DNA of 64,000 nt from Omphiscola glabra. Its lineage: Eukaryota; Mollusca; Gastropoda; Lymnaeidae. The stretch is taken from positions 4,481,284-4,545,283 of the forward strand of contig OZ024808.1 of the NCBI GenBank assembly GCA_964017045.1, in the 5' to 3' direction. The notes below the pieces were generated by a model that did no database searches, was not told the origin of the DNA, and saw only the letters and a program-made list of their open reading frames with translations. This document shows, in pieces, positions 62,285 through 64,000 of this stretch (position 1 is its first letter; each line of letters begins with the position of its first letter). The translations under genes and the position numbers were made by a program.

Positions 62285-62362
62285 CAACTACCATCGGCGG
62301 GCCTGATGAACTGACGTTGCGGGCTGGATCCGGCCCACGGGCCGTAGTGTGGTGACCCCTGG
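62285..62362. mobile_element. hAT terminal fragment
   Basis: GGGCTGGATCCGGCCCACGG GCCGTAGTGTGGTGACCCCTG is the typical end of hAT elements of the Charlie/GTF2IRD2 type and probably belongs to the remnant at 61.4 kb. Confidence 0.6.
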
Positions 62363-62369
62363 TCTAGGG

Positions 62370-62400
62370 CAGTGGTTCTCAAGCTCCATCGGCCCGAAGT
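62370..62400. mobile_element. SPIN-like element end, partial
   Basis: CAGTGGTTCTCAAGCTCCAT resembles the SPIN-like left end; no right end found. Confidence 0.4.
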
Positions 62401-63145
62401 TTACACATTATTAGCAGCCCATGTCTATCGTGTTATTAGCATTCTCTATGGAAGATTAAATTTCCAATTATAATATAAAAATGTAAACACTATTTAAGAA
62501 AGACAATACTTCATTAAAGGTGAATGTAACGCTCACTTTTATTTATTCGATACTAAGATTATTAATTTGATCCAGCGATACATCGGCGTTTAAAGTGCTA
62601 CTTAGCATAAGTTATGGATATCTAACGTCTTCTCTGATCGATTATTCTTATTGAGAAGTGTGAGCCTAGTAATGTGATATATGAGTTTTTTAAAGTCTAT
62701 CGGAAAGTTTTTGCATATATTAATATACTATGCACATTTTTATCTTTCCTTTATTGATTGGAGCCAAGTTGAACGCGCGCACTCTAAGCGCTTTGAACAA
62801 TATAAAATGGAATTTCGAATATTGGTTTTTACTGCACACACGACTCGCATCGCTTCACGTACTGCATACATTATGAAAACTGCTTCCTCCTTCATCCCGT
62901 GAGTTCAAATCCTTTACTACACAATATCTCTCCTAATACTTTATGAAACATGTCTAAGTTTGTCTCCAGCTACTTGCAGATAATTATCTCTTTATCTCCC
63001 AGCTCAGATCACGTTCAGATAATTGCATACGATGATCTTCTTTGAATAATTTAATATCATTAGCGCATAATTTCATGTGTCACATATACATCCATATATA
63101 GTCTCAAATAGATTCGTAGAGTACAGATGTATAATGCTATGGGAT
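62401..63145. other. Intergenic, no gene seen
   Basis: AT-rich, nothing supported. Confidence 0.6.
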
Positions 63146-63568
63146 AAACTCAGTCAATGGGATGAACTCAGTCAGTGGGATGAACTCAGTCAATGGGATG
63201 AACTCAGTCAATGGGATGAGCTCAGTCAATGGGATGAGCTCAGTCAATGGTATGTACCCAGTCAATGGGATGGACTCAGTCAATGGGATGAACTCAGTCA
63301 ATGGGATGAACTCAGTCAATGGGATGAACTCAGTCAATGGGATGAACTCAGTCAATGGGATGAACTCAGTCAATGGGATGAACTCAGTCAATGGGATGAA
63401 CTCAGTCAATGGGATGGACTCAGTCAATGGGATGGACTCAGTCAATGGGATGAACTCAGTCAATGGGATGAACTCAGTCAATGGGATGAACTCAGTCAAT
63501 GGGATGAACTCAGTCAATGGGATGGACTCAGTCAATGGGATGAACTCAGTCAATGTGATGAACTCAGT
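63146..63568. repeat. 18-bp tandem repeat, ~23 copies
   Basis: Unit GATGAACTCAGTCAATGG; open frames on both strands (SQWDEL, TEFIPL) are by-products of the 18-bp period. Confidence 0.97.
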
Positions 63569-64000
63569 AACATACTAAGTACTCTTTAATAATTAAACAT
63601 TATTATAAGAATCATTTCGTCGTCTGTTTGTATAACCCGTGCTATATCACCATCATGTATTTTTTATTGCTAGTTAGGTAAGCTCGTCATAACTTTTACG
63701 TTCTAGAGATATCCAGCATGTTTACGGTTGGTTGTGTACATGGCCTAGCGAATCAATTTAATTTTGAGTGTCACAAAGGGATATCATCTTGTTTTTTTAA
63801 TTGACTGATCACTTGGGAGTTAAGTATCAAACACACCTTAAAGAAAGTTGACATTTGTTATCTATTGTGTCACAATGGCACTACGGCATTTACAGGATAA
63901 AGGGATACACGGACAGCTGTACACTCATTATTGAAGCACATAGTTAGCAGGTAAATGCTTTCATCCCCAGTTGATGATTTAACTACACAGTCTATCAAAG
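63569..64000. other. Intergenic, no gene seen
   Basis: Nothing supported up to the window edge. Confidence 0.6.

Noticed and set aside
63077..63589. Frames reading SQWDEL and TEFIPL
   Set aside because: 18-bp minisatellite open on both strands; no gene context.

Overview
This 64 kb window is animal nuclear DNA, most likely from a gastropod mollusc (freshwater pond or ramshorn snail is my best guess). The evidence is spliced genes with GT-AG introns, AT-rich non-coding DNA, long GATA/TCTG microsatellites, many hAT-type elements (including SPIN-like copies, a family reported from a pond snail) and very abundant minisatellites. Nothing bacterial is present. I saw no tRNA, rRNA or CRISPR array.

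Layout. (1) 441-1190, minus strand: the first coding exon of a sulfiredoxin gene whose remainder lies off the left edge. (2) 7.86-14.16 kb, plus strand: a TATA-driven gene for a secreted, N-glycosylated protein that I do not recognise. It has a leader exon and six coding exons, and two places where the reading frame does not join cleanly. (3) 14.4-33.2 kb: a repeat landscape of nested hAT MITEs with 8-bp target duplications, a decayed hAT transposase, three LINE fragments, a foldback element with a 9-bp duplication, a piggyBac fragment and about a dozen minisatellites. (4) 33,455-56,147, plus strand: a complete ABCG2-type half transporter. Its 18 coding exons join without a frame break into 656 codons, with every ATPase motif present. 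A possible non-coding first exon lies near 22.1-22.4 kb. (5) 56.4-64 kb: a 27-copy, 60-bp satellite, a piggyBac-type MITE, a second hAT remnant and more minisatellites.

The main unusual signal is how tandem repeats sit on splice sites. At least seven exon-intron junctions in the two plus-strand genes lie inside, or at the edge of, tandem arrays whose unit contains the junction or its pyrimidine tract. In the clearest case 38 near-perfect 58-bp copies of the ABCG2 exon 7 3' splice site precede the real one. In the secreted-protein gene five 42-bp copies of an acceptor are spaced so that each would give an in-frame protein differing by 14 residues. Other arrays in the ABCG2 introns (24 bp x about 138, 31 bp x about 85, 31 bp x about 12) also repeat acceptor-like or donor-like motifs.

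ABCG2 is predicted to export xenobiotics or endogenous amphiphiles across the plasma membrane. Sulfiredoxin reactivates over-oxidised peroxiredoxins, and a perfect match to the antioxidant response element lies at the 5' end of its open frame. The genes do not look co-regulated; they are ordinary neighbours in a repeat-rich genome. All exon boundaries come from reading splice signals and family similarity by eye, not from transcripts.
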